A stretch of DNA of 64,000 nucleotides from Rhizobium sp. SG_E_25_P2 (GCF_029892285.1 NZ_JARXVM010000001.1:124001-188000), one strand, 5' to 3'; positions 15,992 through 27,557 are shown, counted from the first letter of the stretch. Notes: generated by a model from the letters alone, not told the origin. Numbers and translations are program-made.

Positions 15992-17151
15992 ACAAAGCGA
16001 TGGTGGACCCGATCCCGGTTGCTTCCGTATCCAAGGATCACGGATTGATCGTGCATGTTGTGCGCCAATTCTGGCCGAATCGCGGCGGTCTTGAGGATGT
16101 GGTGCTCAACCTGTGCCGGCAAGGCGTCAAGGCGGGCTATCGCATCCGCGTCGTCACCTTGAACTCGCTGTTTTCCGATCCCAGCCGCGAGCTGCCGGCG
16201 CGTGAGATGCTGGAAGACATCGAGATTGTCCGCATTCCCTGGCGCGGATCGAGCCGCTATCCTGTCGCGCCATCGGTGCTTTCCCATATCCGCGATGCGG
16301 ATCTCGTGCATGTTCACGCCATCGACTTTTTTTTCGATTTCCTGGCGATGACCAAGCTCGTTCATCGCAAGCCGTTGATCGCCACGACGCATGGCGGCTT
16401 CTTCCACACAAAGAAGTTCGCCGCCATCAAGGCGATCTGGTTCAACACGCTGACACGCTTTTCTGTGAGCCGCTACGCCTTCCTGATCGGCTGCAGCGCC
16501 TCGGATGTCGAGATGTTCACACCGATCGCGCGACGCAATATAGCGCTGATCGAGAATGGCGCGGATCTCGAAAAGTTCTCCGGGCGCAGTTCGATCCTGC
16601 CCGTGAAGTCGATCGTGACCATCGGTCGATTTTCAGTCAACAAGCGCATCGACCGGCTCATAGCGACGCTCGCGGCTCTCAGACAGCGCGATCCGGACTG
16701 GACGCTCGATATCGTGGGCGTCGATTCGGATTTGAGCGGCGCTGACATCCGCGACCTCGCCGTTCGTTCAGGCGTAGCGACCGCCACACGGGTCCATATC
16801 GGACTTGCGAACGAGGGCGTGGCGGAGATCCTCGAACGCGCCTCGTTTTTCGCATCCGCCTCTGACTATGAAGGTTTCGGCTTGGTCGCCATCGAGGCCA
16901 TGAGCGCCGGTCTCATACCGGTTCTGCAGCCAAATGCGGCCTATGACGCGCTGTCCAGGCGTCATGACACCATCAGTCTCGCCGATTTCAGCGCGCCGGA
17001 GATCGCGGCTGACGAATTCCACAAGACATGGACGAGGCTTGAGCAGGAGGGGACGGTATTGCGCCAGCGCGTCATGGCGCAAGCGGCCTCGTATGGCTGG
17101 GACGCGACAGCGGCGCGCTATCTCGATCTCTACGCCCGCGCGCTATCGTAG
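15973..17151 (+). CDS. family 4-type glycosyltransferase
   Basis: A GT-B glycosyltransferase of about 390 residues. The N-terminal half has HVVRQFWPNRGGLEDVVLNL (the GGxE acceptor loop), DLVHVHAIDFFFDFLA and IATTHGGFFH. The C-terminal half has IVTIGRFSVNKRIDRLI and the nucleotide-sugar site FFASASDYEGFGLVAIEAMS with the EGFGL-E motif. It would add one sugar to a lipid-linked glycan at the inner face of the membrane. Start is uncertain: a TTG at 15973 has GGAGG 7-8 bases upstream and overlaps the GH5 end; a GTG at 15988 (GTGA overlap) and an ATG at 16000 are alternatives. Confidence 0.85.
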   Translation: MPIAPVNKAMVDPIPVASVSKDHGLIVHVVRQFWPNRGGLEDVVLNLCRQGVKAGYRIRVVTLNSLFSDPSRELPAREMLEDIEIVRIPWRGSSRYPVAPSVLSHIRDADLVHVHAIDFFFDFLAMTKLVHRKPLIATTHGGFFHTKKFAAIKAIWFNTLTRFSVSRYAFLIGCSASDVEMFTPIARRNIALIENGADLEKFSGRSSILPVKSIVTIGRFSVNKRIDRLIATLAALRQRDPDWTLDIVGVDSDLSGADIRDLAVRSGVATATRVHIGLANEGVAEILERASFFASASDYEGFGLVAIEAMSAGLIPVLQPNAAYDALSRRHDTISLADFSAPEIAADEFHKTWTRLEQEGTVLRQRVMAQAASYGWDATAARYLDLYARALS

Positions 17152-17152
17152 C

Positions 17153-18154
17153 TCAGCGCATCGTGTCGCGGTAAAGCGCCAGATGGGCGCGGGCGATTTC
17201 GCGCCAGTCGCGCGCTTTCATTTCCCGCGCCAGCACATCGGCCCCCGGATGGCGATCGGCGTTTCCGGCCAAAAGCCGGGCTATCGCAGCGGCGGCGTCA
17301 TCGGGATCCGTGATGGGCAAGGTTGTCTGCTTGAGCCAGGCGGGCGTGGTCTGGGACTGCGTCGTCAACACGCTGACGCCATGGTCGAGGCAGGCGAGCG
17401 CCGAACCTCGCTTGTCGGAGACCCCGTCTGGGAATGGCAAAAGCGCGATCGTAGCCGCCAGCAATTCCCTGGAAACATCATCAGGGGGCATGTTGAGGCG
17501 GAGAGAAACATCGAGCTCAGCCGCTCGACGCTCGACCATCGCCCGGAATTCGCCATCGCCCTCGACCATGGCCCCGATCATGCGGCACTCCAGCGGCGCA
17601 CCCTGTCTCCTCAATGTCGAGATTGTATCGAGGAAGATCTCGATGCCCTTGTTGCGGGATATCTGGCCGAAATAGACGAGCCGTTCGCGGCGCTCCACCG
17701 CGTCATCCACTTTATGGATGTTATTGCCAATGGGCAGCACCCGGAGAGAGGCGCCGCCAAAAGGGAAAGCGCGGCGGAAACCGTCGCGCTCGGCAGGGTT
17801 GGAGAAGACAAGCGCGCGGGCGCGCAAGGCGAAGGGCGCGAAAATCAGCTTGCGCGGCAGGCTAAAGAGCCGGAACTCGTGAAGTGTCGCATAGATATTG
17901 GGCGCCACAATCGGCAGCATGGCCGGCGCGAGCGAATTGCTCATGGTCAGCGACGGATATTGCAGATGCAGAACCGTGTCTGCGCCGCCATGGACACGCC
18001 GGATACGCGCGATCTCGCCGGCATTCCAACTCGCCGGGCGATCGAGTATCGCCTCGACCCCGATATCATCAAAGGCTTGGGCCAGCTTTTCTGTATAGTC
18101 GGCGACTCCGCACATGAGATCGCCGGGGGACGTGACTAGCAGGACGATCTTCAC
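17153..18154 (-). CDS. glycosyltransferase (GT-B, family 4-like)
   Basis: A 333-residue GT-B protein. KIVLLVTSPGDLMCGVADYT is the N-terminal strand and donor/acceptor loop, VLHLQYPSLTMS and NIYATLHEFRLF follow, and LVYFGQISRNKGIEIFLDTI begins the C-terminal domain. The later ATIALLPFPDGVSDKRGSAL segment has family 4 spacing but shows S-D-K-R in place of the strict EGFG-E motif, so donor choice may differ. It is convergent with the preceding glycosyltransferase, with stops one base apart, and divergent from the flippase fusion. The start at 18154 gives the expected N-terminal strand. Confidence 0.82.
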   Translation of the reverse strand: MKIVLLVTSPGDLMCGVADYTEKLAQAFDDIGVEAILDRPASWNAGEIARIRRVHGGADTVLHLQYPSLTMSNSLAPAMLPIVAPNIYATLHEFRLFSLPRKLIFAPFALRARALVFSNPAERDGFRRAFPFGGASLRVLPIGNNIHKVDDAVERRERLVYFGQISRNKGIEIFLDTISTLRRQGAPLECRMIGAMVEGDGEFRAMVERRAAELDVSLRLNMPPDDVSRELLAATIALLPFPDGVSDKRGSALACLDHGVSVLTTQSQTTPAWLKQTTLPITDPDDAAAAIARLLAGNADRHPGADVLAREMKARDWREIARAHLALYRDTMR

Positions 18155-18316
18155 GGGCGCCGCTTTTCCTAAGGGTTTCTTGACTCTGACTTAAAGCCAG
18201 CCGGTTTAAGATGGGGTAAAATGCGTCATGTCGGACGGACATACCGCGCATATTGACCAAAATTTTAGCTCTCGGGCATACATCTCGCGCGCGAAGATCG
18301 AATACAGGACTGGCGC

Positions 18317-21300
18317 ATGTCGAAAAACATCATGGCGAACTCGATGGTCAATGCCGCGGCGGGCATGCTGCTGCTGGTGACGGGCTTCGCCTGCTCGATT
18401 GTCGCGGCGCGTCTTCTGGGTCCCGAAGCCAATGGTGTGATCGCCTTTTCGCTGTGGTTCGCCACCACCGGCGCGCTGGTCGCCGAGCTCGGAACTGGCG
18501 TGCTGCTGATGCGCATGCTGCCAAAACTCAAGGTGGAAGGCTATGACGAAAAGCGGCGGCGTGGGTTCGCGGCCCTGCTGCTGACGCCGACGCTGGTGTC
18601 AACGGCTGTGCTGGCGGTGCTTTATGCCGCGATTTTCCTGGGCTCTGAAGAACTGCACTGGATCGACACGGGGCCAGAAGTCGCTCTCCTGACCGGCGGC
18701 CTGTTCGTGCTGCAATCGATCGGCGCCTTCACCAAGAATTATCTGATTGGCGAACAGAGGCTCGGCGCCTATTTCAAGCTCACCCTCGTCGCCTCCATCA
18801 TGCAGTTGGCGACGGTGCTCGGCGGCGCTGTGTTTTATGGCGTCGAAGGGGCGCTCCTGGGTTATGCCGCCGGTCAGGTGGTGATGTTCCTCTACACATT
18901 GACCCTGATGTTCGAGCGCCGCGACTTCTGCGACACGCCGGCCAAATTCCTGGTGTCGTCCTCGCTTGCGCTGTCAGCAGGCTATGTCATCGACTCGGTC
19001 TTTCTCAACCGGATCGAAATCCTGTTCCTGCAGCAGTTCTGGGACGTGAAAATGGTCGGCTTCTACGCCGTCAGCCTGTCGCTCGCCAACCTGGCGCTGC
19101 AACTGCCTGTGCAGCTGACCGGCAGCCTGTTGCCCTATTACGCGGCGCAGCGACAGTCGGGCCACGGCGGACAAATGAGCGCCGATGTTTTCACGTCGGT
19201 CATTCGGGCGCTGTTCTATCTCACGCTGCCGATGAGTTTCGGGCTGGCGGGAATCGCCACGCCGCTGGTGACCTCGGTGTTTGGCGAAGATTTCTCCCCT
19301 GCCGGGCCGATGGTGGCGCTGATTGCGCTTTCGGCGCCGGCCTATGTGCTCATGCAGATCCTGACACAATATCTCTTCTCGCTCGACATGATGAAAAGCC
19401 GGCTATTTGCGGGATTGATCGGCAGCATGGTGATCGTCGTCGGCTGTTTTATCGCTGTGCCGAGCTTTGGGGGCGAAGGCGCAGCCATCGCTCGGCTCAT
19501 AGCCTTCACCCTGATGTGCATGGCGATGATCCGCATGACCGGCTTCGGCAAAAACCTGAATGACCTCTATGGCGTGCTCGCCAAGGTGACGGCGGCGGCG
19601 GCGCTGGTGGGGGCTGCCGCCTTCTTTGTTTCCGATCTTGTGCCAGGCCTTTTGGGTCTCGTGCTCGCCATCGCCATCGGCGTCGTCGTCTATCCGGTCG
19701 CGCTCAAATGGACCCGTGCGATCCCGCCGGAGGACGGCGCTATGCTGCGCGCGCTCGCCGGCCGCGCACCTGGAAAGGCGGGAAAGGCGGCTGGGAAAAT
19801 CGTCCGCTGGATCGCGCCGCGCACCTTGGATGCGACAGCCGCCGCGCCAAGTCTCCGCGCGGAAGCCTACGGGGCCGGCCGCCAAGCAGGCCATGCCGTC
19901 GCCTTCAACGGAAATGCTGGGCTCTATCTTCCGGAAGCCGATGGCGTGGAGCGACGAGACGCCGCCATTCTCCTCTTGTCTCCCTGGGGCTTCGAAGAGC
20001 TGTGCAGCCGAAAGTTCTACCGCATCCTCGCCGAAGAGCTCTCTCAAACAGGCCTGCCTAGTCTCCGCTTCGATTTTCCGGGCGCCGGCGATTCACGCGA
20101 CCTGAACGACAATGAAGGCTTGGAGGCCTGGGAGGCCGCGGTCATCGCGGCGGCGGAAAAGCTGCGAGTGTTGACGGGTCTCGACCGCATCATCCTGATC
20201 GGCCAAGGCCCCGGCGCCGCGCTCGGGCAACATCTCGCCGCCCGGCTTGGCGAGATCGGCGCGGTGGTGATGCTCGCGCCGATGCTGAGCGGTCGTCTCT
20301 ATCTCCGGGAAGTCGCGCTCATGTCGAACGCGGTGGATCAGGCGTTAGGGCTCAGGGAGGACCAGAGGGACAAAACCACGGTCAACATCGCCGGCTTCCG
20401 CTTGCCTGAGGCGATCGTCGCCGCGTTGAAGAAAATGAACCTCGGTGTTTCGGCACAGGCCGCGGCCCCGCATTATCTGCTGCTCGCCAAGCCGTCATCC
20501 GGCGCCGAAGCGCAACTGGCCGATGCACTGCGCGAGCAAGGCGCGTCCGTCGATGTTGAGCCATTCACCGGCTATGAAACGTTAATGGCCAATCCGACCA
20601 TTCAAGTGATGCCGCTTGAGGCGACCTCCCGCATCGTCGACTGGGTCCTCGGCAAAACCGCGCCGTCGCCGGCGCGCAGTTCGCGTCCGGCGGCTAACGA
20701 GGCGATCGAGGCGGACGACTATATCGAGACGGGCGTGCGCTTCGGCGACGGAGATCATCTGCATGGGACAATCTGCACGCCCAGAGCCGACCAATCCGGG
20801 CTGCGCGTGTTGATCCTGACCACCGCCTATGACCGCGCTTCGGGCTGGGGTCGTAGCGGAACAGATCTGGCCCGGGACCTCGCCAGAGTCGGGGTCGCCT
20901 CTCTCCGCTATGACGCCGCAAATGTCGGCGACAGCCCGCCTGCCGCCGGAGCTGCGCCACAAGTTCTCTATTCACCCGATCAGATCACCGATGCGCGCCA
21001 GGCGATCGATCTCCTGGAAAACCGCCTCGAACCGGGGCCTTTGATCCTGTTCGGACGATGCAGTGGCGGCTATGCGGCGCTAAGGACAGCCTCCGCAGAT
21101 CCGCGGGTCAGCGCCTTCATGGCCATCAACCCCTATATATTCTATTGGGATCCAACAAAACCGGTGGACGGCGCGCTCACCTTCGTTCCACGCAGCCTCG
21201 ACGACTATGGCCAGCGTCTCGCACAGTTGGGCACATTCAAACGCCTGCTGAAGGGTGAGATCGATGTGCCGGCGGCCATACTCAACATTTCGCTGGCGCT

Positions 21301-21622
21301 TTATCGGCGCATGCTGGCGAAACTGAAACCAGTGTTGCGTTTCATCGATTCCGCCGGCCCGGTGCATCATGAGACGATGGAGATGTTCAGAACCTATGCC
21401 CTGCGCGAGACCGCTGTACGGCTCGCTTATAGTTCTGGGGATGTCGGCATAGAGGCTTTGCGCCGTCACTTCGGCGAAACCGGCGAAAAGCTCGCGCCTT
21501 TCCCGAATGTGAAACTGGTGATCATCCCGGACGCAGATCACAATCTGACTCCGCAGGCCGCCAAGGATCACGCCATGGCCGAGCTTGCGGAACTCGTGAA
21601 GCTCTACAGCGTCCAGAAATGA
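18317..21622 (+). CDS. polysaccharide flippase fused to two alpha/beta-hydrolase domains
   Basis: A 1101-residue fusion. Residues 1-465 are a Wzx/PST-type lipid-linked oligosaccharide flippase with about 12-14 hydrophobic helices (AARLLGPEANGVIAFSLWFA near the start). A cytosolic linker follows. Residues about 525-780 are a first alpha/beta-hydrolase fold with strand SLRFDFPGAGDS, but its nucleophile elbow reads GQGPG (629-633), with Gly631 where Ser/Cys is expected. Residues about 800-1100 are a second one with SLRYDAANVGDS, an elbow GRCSG (Cys915), Asp1042 and His1075 (DADHNL), so a triad is possible. The first domain looks catalytically dead and the second alive. It recalls paired exosortase-associated hydrolases. 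The reading frame is continuous, so this is a real fusion unless misassembled. Confidence 0.82.
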   Translation: MSKNIMANSMVNAAAGMLLLVTGFACSIVAARLLGPEANGVIAFSLWFATTGALVAELGTGVLLMRMLPKLKVEGYDEKRRRGFAALLLTPTLVSTAVLAVLYAAIFLGSEELHWIDTGPEVALLTGGLFVLQSIGAFTKNYLIGEQRLGAYFKLTLVASIMQLATVLGGAVFYGVEGALLGYAAGQVVMFLYTLTLMFERRDFCDTPAKFLVSSSLALSAGYVIDSVFLNRIEILFLQQFWDVKMVGFYAVSLSLANLALQLPVQLTGSLLPYYAAQRQSGHGGQMSADVFTSVIRALFYLTLPMSFGLAGIATPLVTSVFGEDFSPAGPMVALIALSAPAYVLMQILTQYLFSLDMMKSRLFAGLIGSMVIVVGCFIAVPSFGGEGAAIARLIAFTLMCMAMIRMTGFGKNLNDLYGVLAKVTAAAALVGAAAFFVSDLVPGLLGLVLAIAIGVVVYPVALKWTRAIPPEDGAMLRALAGRAPGKAGKAAGKIVRWIAPRTLDATAAAPSLRAEAYGAGRQAGHAVAFNGNAGLYLPEADGVERRDAAILLLSPWGFEELCSRKFYRILAEELSQTGLPSLRFDFPGAGDSRDLNDNEGLEAWEAAVIAAAEKLRVLTGLDRIILIGQGPGAALGQHLAARLGEIGAVVMLAPMLSGRLYLREVALMSNAVDQALGLREDQRDKTTVNIAGFRLPEAIVAALKKMNLGVSAQAAAPHYLLLAKPSSGAEAQLADALREQGASVDVEPFTGYETLMANPTIQVMPLEATSRIVDWVLGKTAPSPARSSRPAANEAIEADDYIETGVRFGDGDHLHGTICTPRADQSGLRVLILTTAYDRASGWGRSGTDLARDLARVGVASLRYDAANVGDSPPAAGAAPQVLYSPDQITDARQAIDLLENRLEPGPLILFGRCSGGYAALRTASADPRVSAFMAINPYIFYWDPTKPVDGALTFVPRSLDDYGQRLAQLGTFKRLLKGEIDVPAAILNISLALYRRMLAKLKPVLRFIDSAGPVHHETMEMFRTYALRETAVRLAYSSGDVGIEALRRHFGETGEKLAPFPNVKLVIIPDADHNLTPQAAKDHAMAELAELVKLYSVQK

Positions 21623-21625
21623 AAA

Positions 21626-21650
21626 ACGGCGGACTGAAATAGCCCGCCGT
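21626..21650 (-). terminator. terminator of dnaJ (possibly bidirectional)
   Basis: ACGGCGG 21626-21632 pairs with CCGCCGT 21644-21650. Read on the minus strand the stem is followed by TTTTTC, so it suits the dnaJ transcript. It lies between the convergent fusion gene and dnaJ. Confidence 0.6.
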
Positions 21651-21673
21651 ATCACCATGTCTCGTTCCTGCGA

Positions 21674-22819
21674 TCAGTCGCTCAGCGTATCGAAGAAGTC
21701 TTTCATCTTGGCGAAGAAGCCTGTTGATTCCGGATTGTTCTCCTTCGACGAGATCTTTTGGAATTCCTCAAGGAGTTCGCGCTGGCGCTTGGTCAGTTTC
21801 TGCGGCGTTTCGACCACGATCTGCACATAGAGATCGCCGATCTGGTGCGAACGCAATACCGGCATACCCTTGGCCTTCAGGCGGAATTGTTTGCCGGTCG
21901 GCGTGCCCTCGGGCACGGTCACGCGCGACTTGGTGCCGTCGAGCGTCGAGATCTCGAACTTGCCGCCAAGTGCAGCCGTCGCCATCGGGATGGTCACCAT
22001 GCAGTAGAGATCGGCGCCATCGCGCTTGTAGAAGGAATGCGGCTTGACCGACATGAAGATGTAGAGATCGCCAGCGGGGCCGCCGCGCAGGCCGGCCTCG
22101 CCCTCGCCCTGCAGGCGAATGCGGGTGCCGTCTTCGATACCGGCCGGGATATTGACCTGCAGCGACCGCTCTTCCGTGACGCGGCCCTGGCCGTGGCACT
22201 TGGTGCAGGGATCGCTGATGGTCTGGCCGCGGCCGTGACAGGTCGGGCAGGTGCGTTCGATCGAGAAGAACCCCTGGGTCGCGCGCACGCGGCCGGAACC
22301 GTGACAGGTGCCGCAGGTGGTCGGCTTGGTGCCGGGCTTGGCGCCTGTGCCGGTGCAGACATCGCAGGTGATCGAGGTCGGCACGCGGATCTGCGCCACC
22401 TTGCCAGCAAACGCTTCCTCAAGCGAGATTTCCATATTGTAGCGCAGATCGTCGCCGCGCTCACGGCCCTGAGCGCCGCCACCGCCACGACGGCGTCCAC
22501 CGCCCATCATCTCGCCGAAAATGTCTTCGAAGATGTCGGAAAAGCCGCCCGCGCCGGCGCCGGCGCCGAAACCCGGACCTGCGCCGCCTCCTTGCTCGAA
22601 GGCCGCGTGGCCGAAGCGATCATAGGCTGACCGCTTTTGCGGATCCTTGAGCGTCTCGTATGCTTCGTTGATTTCCTTGAATTTCTTTTCGGCGGCAGCA
22701 TCGCCCGGATTTTTGTCGGGATGCCACTTCATCGCGAGCTTGCGGAAGGCGCTTTTCAGTTCCTTCTCGTCCGCTGTCTTGCTCACGCCGAGCGTCTCGT
22801 AAAAATCAGCTTTTGCCAT
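21674..22819 (-). CDS. dnaJ: chaperone DnaJ (Hsp40)
   Basis: This is the co-chaperone that delivers substrates to DnaK and stimulates its ATPase. It has 381 residues: J domain with HPD at 33-35, Gly/Phe-rich linker ([15 protein letters not shown]), four zinc-finger CxxCxGxG repeats ([32 protein letters not shown]), and the C-terminal substrate domain. The ATG at 22819 ([11 protein letters not shown]) is the family start; the frame runs 27 bases further upstream without merit. It lies downstream of dnaK, the usual order. Confidence 0.97.
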   Translation of the reverse strand: MAKADFYETLGVSKTADEKELKSAFRKLAMKWHPDKNPGDAAAEKKFKEINEAYETLKDPQKRSAYDRFGHAAFEQGGGAGPGFGAGAGAGGFSDIFEDIFGEMMGGGRRRGGGGAQGRERGDDLRYNMEISLEEAFAGKVAQIRVPTSITCDVCTGTGAKPGTKPTTCGTCHGSGRVRATQGFFSIERTCPTCHGRGQTISDPCTKCHGQGRVTEERSLQVNIPAGIEDGTRIRLQGEGEAGLRGGPAGDLYIFMSVKPHSFYKRDGADLYCMVTIPMATAALGGKFEISTLDGTKSRVTVPEGTPTGKQFRLKAKGMPVLRSHQIGDLYVQIVVETPQKLTKRQRELLEEFQKISSKENNPESTGFFAKMKDFFDTLSD

Positions 22820-22914
22820 GTTTGAAAACCATGCGCCGCAGCGCACCTACACGTGGAATGAGGCAACCATCCACGCGCCGTCATCTGGCGGCATGCGGAT
22901 GGCGGATTTGAAGA

Positions 22915-22939
22915 GGCCTGCAAGCGGGGCTTGCAGGCC
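22915..22939 (-). other. hairpin between dnaK and dnaJ
   Basis: GGCCTGCAAGC at 22915-22925 and GCTTGCAGGCC at 22929-22939 form a perfect 11-bp stem with a 3-base loop. It begins 12 bases after the dnaK stop in transcription order. There is no strong T-run on the minus strand, so it is likely a partial terminator or processing site that lowers dnaJ relative to dnaK. Confidence 0.6.
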
Positions 22940-22950
22940 ATGTTTCAGGT

Positions 22951-24858
<1,908 letters not shown>

Positions 24859-24977
24859 TTTCACTTCTCTCCTTGTAGCAGGCTGCAGGGACCCTTCAGG
24901 CGGCGTTCCCTCGCAACCCCCGTTTGGATGGGTACATTTGCGATTTTTTCAGAGCCGAAGCTCTTTGTATGCGGGGT

Positions 24978-25006
24978 ATATAAGGAGGCATTTTTGCCTG
25001 TGCAAG
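24978..25006 (-). promoter_or_regulatory. RpoH (sigma-32)-type promoter of dnaK
   Basis: On the minus strand CTTGCA (25006-25001) and TTATAT (24983-24978) are separated by exactly 17 bases. This is close to the alphaproteobacterial RpoH pattern CTTGAA-N17-CTATAT. The spacer holds the inverted repeat AGGCA/TGCCT. The transcript would carry a leader of about 110 bases. The rest of the 24859-25128 gap shows no gene. Confidence 0.55.
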
Positions 25007-25128
25007 GCGTCCGCGCAGGCGTCCGAAACCAATTTTCCAGCAAAGAAGCCAGAAAATCGCGGCTTTTCGACAAGCTCCTCCGTAGAGCTTGCGCGAAGCT
25101 TTTGCTGGGTCGGCAAGCATCCGACGAA

Positions 25129-27387
25129 TTATTGTTGCATGATCACATCGAGCAAGGTCGAGTTGGCCTTGCGTTGCGGCTGCTGTCCGGAATTTTCACC
25201 CACATCCATGGGCGGCGTCAGCCCGGGATCTTCGTTCTGTCCTTCCTGGCGGATCACCTGTTCGATGTCCTGGGTGGGCAGCCCCTGCTGTTCGTCAACG
25301 GACTGCCGGCGCGCGGGTTGGCCCTGTTCGGTATCGGCGCCGCCCAGCGCGTGGCTGATCATGTCGAACAGGCTGTCTCGCCGCTGCTCATCATTGCCAG
25401 TCGACGCGATGAGATCGGATGACCCCGCCCCGATCCCCGGCAAGGGCTCGGGCTTGAGCCCTTGATGCGCTGCCGTCATGAACTGGCTCCAGACCTCGGC
25501 CGGAAGCCCGCCGCCGGTGACTTTTTTCATTGAGGCGCCGTCGTCATTGCCGAACCAGACGCCGGTGGCCAGATTGGACGTGTAGCCGACGAAAAGGGCG
25601 TCGCGGAATGATTGCGTCGTACCGGTCTTGCCTGCCGCCTGCCAGCCAGGGAGTTTCGCCTTTTTGCCCGTGCCCTTGGTGATGACGCCCGCCATCATCA
25701 TATTCATCTCGGCGGCGATCTTGGGCGATAGCACCTTCGGCGGCGTCTCGTATTTGTTCTCATAGAGCACCTTGCCCGAGGCCGTGGTGATGCGACGAAT
25801 GAGATGCGGCGACGCCTTGTATCCGCCATTCATGAACGGAGCATAGGAGGCGGTCAGCTCGACCAGCGACACTTCCGACGTGCCGAGCGCGATCGACGCA
25901 TTGTCCTGGATGTCGGATTCGATGCCCAGGCGGTGCGCGAACTTGACGACATTGTTCGGTCCGGCCTCCATCACCAGTTGGGCGGCGATGGTGTTCAGCG
26001 AATTGGCGAGCGCATTCGCAAGCGTCACCGGACCGCGATACTTGTTGTCGTAGTTTTCCGGCGTCCATTTACCGATGCGAACGGGCGCATCATTGCGAAC
26101 CGAAGCTGGCGTCAATCCCTGCTCCAGCGCGGCCGCGTAAACGAAGGGCTTGAAAGCGGAGCCTGGCTGCCGCTTGGCCTTGAAGGCGCGGTTGAACTGG
26201 CTCTTTGCGTAATCGCGACCGCCGACCACGGCGCGAATGGCGCCGGCGCCGTCGATGGACACCAGCGCCCCCTGCGTGACGCCGAGGCGTTTTCCGTCCT
26301 TCGACAAAGCCTCTTGAACCGCTTTTTCGGCAGCGCGCTCCAGCGTGCGGTCGAGCGTGGTGTCGACGATGACGTCTTCCTTGACCTCGCCGATCAGTCC
26401 GGGCAACTCGTCCATCACCATATCGGCGGCGTAATGCTCGGCGCCGGACCAGTAGCTCTTGGCCTTGGGCGGTTGCTGGCTTGTCGCCATCTTCATGTCG
26501 TCGGCGCTGATATAACCTTGCTCTTCCATCGCGGCGAGCACCAGCCTGGCGCGATCCATGGCGCCCTTGGGATTTTTGGCGGGAGACAAAGCCGACGGCG
26601 CCTTGAGAAGGGCTGCGAGGATGGCCGCCTCCGTAAGATTCACATCGCGGGCGGACTTGTTGAAATATCGACGCGAGGCGGCTTCGACGCCGTAGGAATT
26701 GGATCCGAAGAACACGCGATTGAGATACATCGCGAGGATCTGATCCTTGGTGTATTTGCTCTCAAGCCAGAAGGCGAGCAGCACTTCCTGCACCTTGCGC
26801 TCCAAGGTCCGATCCGGCGTCAGGAACATGTTCTTGGCAAGCTGCTGGGTGATGGTGGAGCCGCCCTGCACCATGCGTCCGGCCATGATGTTGCGGGCCA
26901 TGGCGCGTGAGAAGCCGATGGGATCAAACCCGAAATGCGAATAAAAGCGCCTGTCCTCAATGGCGATCACCGCTTCGGGAATATAGGGCGACATGGCTTC
27001 GAGCGGGATCGCCTCGCCGCCCGTCGAGCCGCGATTGGCGAGAAGTTCGCCATTAACGTCGACGATCTTGATATTGGGCGGTCGATCCGGCATCGCCCAG
27101 CCTTCCGCGTTCGGCATGCGCGAGCCGTAATACATCAGCACGCCGGCCGCGGCGATGCCGCCCCAGAGGCAGAGAACCAGCGACCAATAGATCGCCCGGC
27201 GGATCAGGCCGAAGAAACCGCCGCCGGTTGCGCGGGAACGTCCGCGAACAGCCTTGGTCCGCTTCTTGACCGGCGCTCGTCCGCCTTTCTCCCGGGGATC
27301 GGCGCGCAGATCGTCATCGCGACGCGCGCGTGGGCCGCCCTCGAAAGAAGGTTCGATTCGTGTGCCGTTTCTGGATTTTCCCGCCAT
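25129..27387 (-). CDS. class A penicillin-binding protein (PBP1A-family, bifunctional)
   Basis: A 752-residue peptidoglycan synthase. A basic cytoplasmic tail (1-65) precedes one membrane anchor (about 67-87). The GT51 glycosyltransferase domain has EDRRFYSHFGFD (catalytic Glu), GGSTITQQLAKN and RKVQEVLLAFWLE. The transpeptidase domain has PGSAFKPF (SxxK), SLNTIA (SxN) and AGKTGTT (KTG). The C-terminal tail is Gln/Pro-rich and low-complexity (QRRDSLFDMISHA, QQPQRKANSTLLDV). It acts at the outer face of the inner membrane. It is a single gene, about 140 bases upstream of the dnaK promoter on the same strand. Confidence 0.93.
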   Translation of the reverse strand: MAGKSRNGTRIEPSFEGGPRARRDDDLRADPREKGGRAPVKKRTKAVRGRSRATGGGFFGLIRRAIYWSLVLCLWGGIAAAGVLMYYGSRMPNAEGWAMPDRPPNIKIVDVNGELLANRGSTGGEAIPLEAMSPYIPEAVIAIEDRRFYSHFGFDPIGFSRAMARNIMAGRMVQGGSTITQQLAKNMFLTPDRTLERKVQEVLLAFWLESKYTKDQILAMYLNRVFFGSNSYGVEAASRRYFNKSARDVNLTEAAILAALLKAPSALSPAKNPKGAMDRARLVLAAMEEQGYISADDMKMATSQQPPKAKSYWSGAEHYAADMVMDELPGLIGEVKEDVIVDTTLDRTLERAAEKAVQEALSKDGKRLGVTQGALVSIDGAGAIRAVVGGRDYAKSQFNRAFKAKRQPGSAFKPFVYAAALEQGLTPASVRNDAPVRIGKWTPENYDNKYRGPVTLANALANSLNTIAAQLVMEAGPNNVVKFAHRLGIESDIQDNASIALGTSEVSLVELTASYAPFMNGGYKASPHLIRRITTASGKVLYENKYETPPKVLSPKIAAEMNMMMAGVITKGTGKKAKLPGWQAAGKTGTTQSFRDALFVGYTSNLATGVWFGNDDGASMKKVTGGGLPAEVWSQFMTAAHQGLKPEPLPGIGAGSSDLIASTGNDEQRRDSLFDMISHALGGADTEQGQPARRQSVDEQQGLPTQDIEQVIRQEGQNEDPGLTPPMDVGENSGQQPQRKANSTLLDVIMQQ

Positions 27388-27557
27388 CAGACCCGATGTT
27401 TCGCTTGCCCGTCTCGTTGCCGACGGCCTGAACTTTAAATGTGGCGATTTAACGGGTCGTTAACTGTCGCGCCCAGCGAGAGCTTTGCCGTCAAATGCAT
27501 GCCGCGGCCCCGACCTGGCGATCGCGGCGGCGGCGTTTCAAGATGATGCAGATCCGC

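Noticed and set aside
18180-18212. A possible promoter (TTGACT and a TTTAAG) before the flippase fusion gene
   Set aside because: The spacer would be 19 or more bases and the -10 is poor; not strong enough to list.
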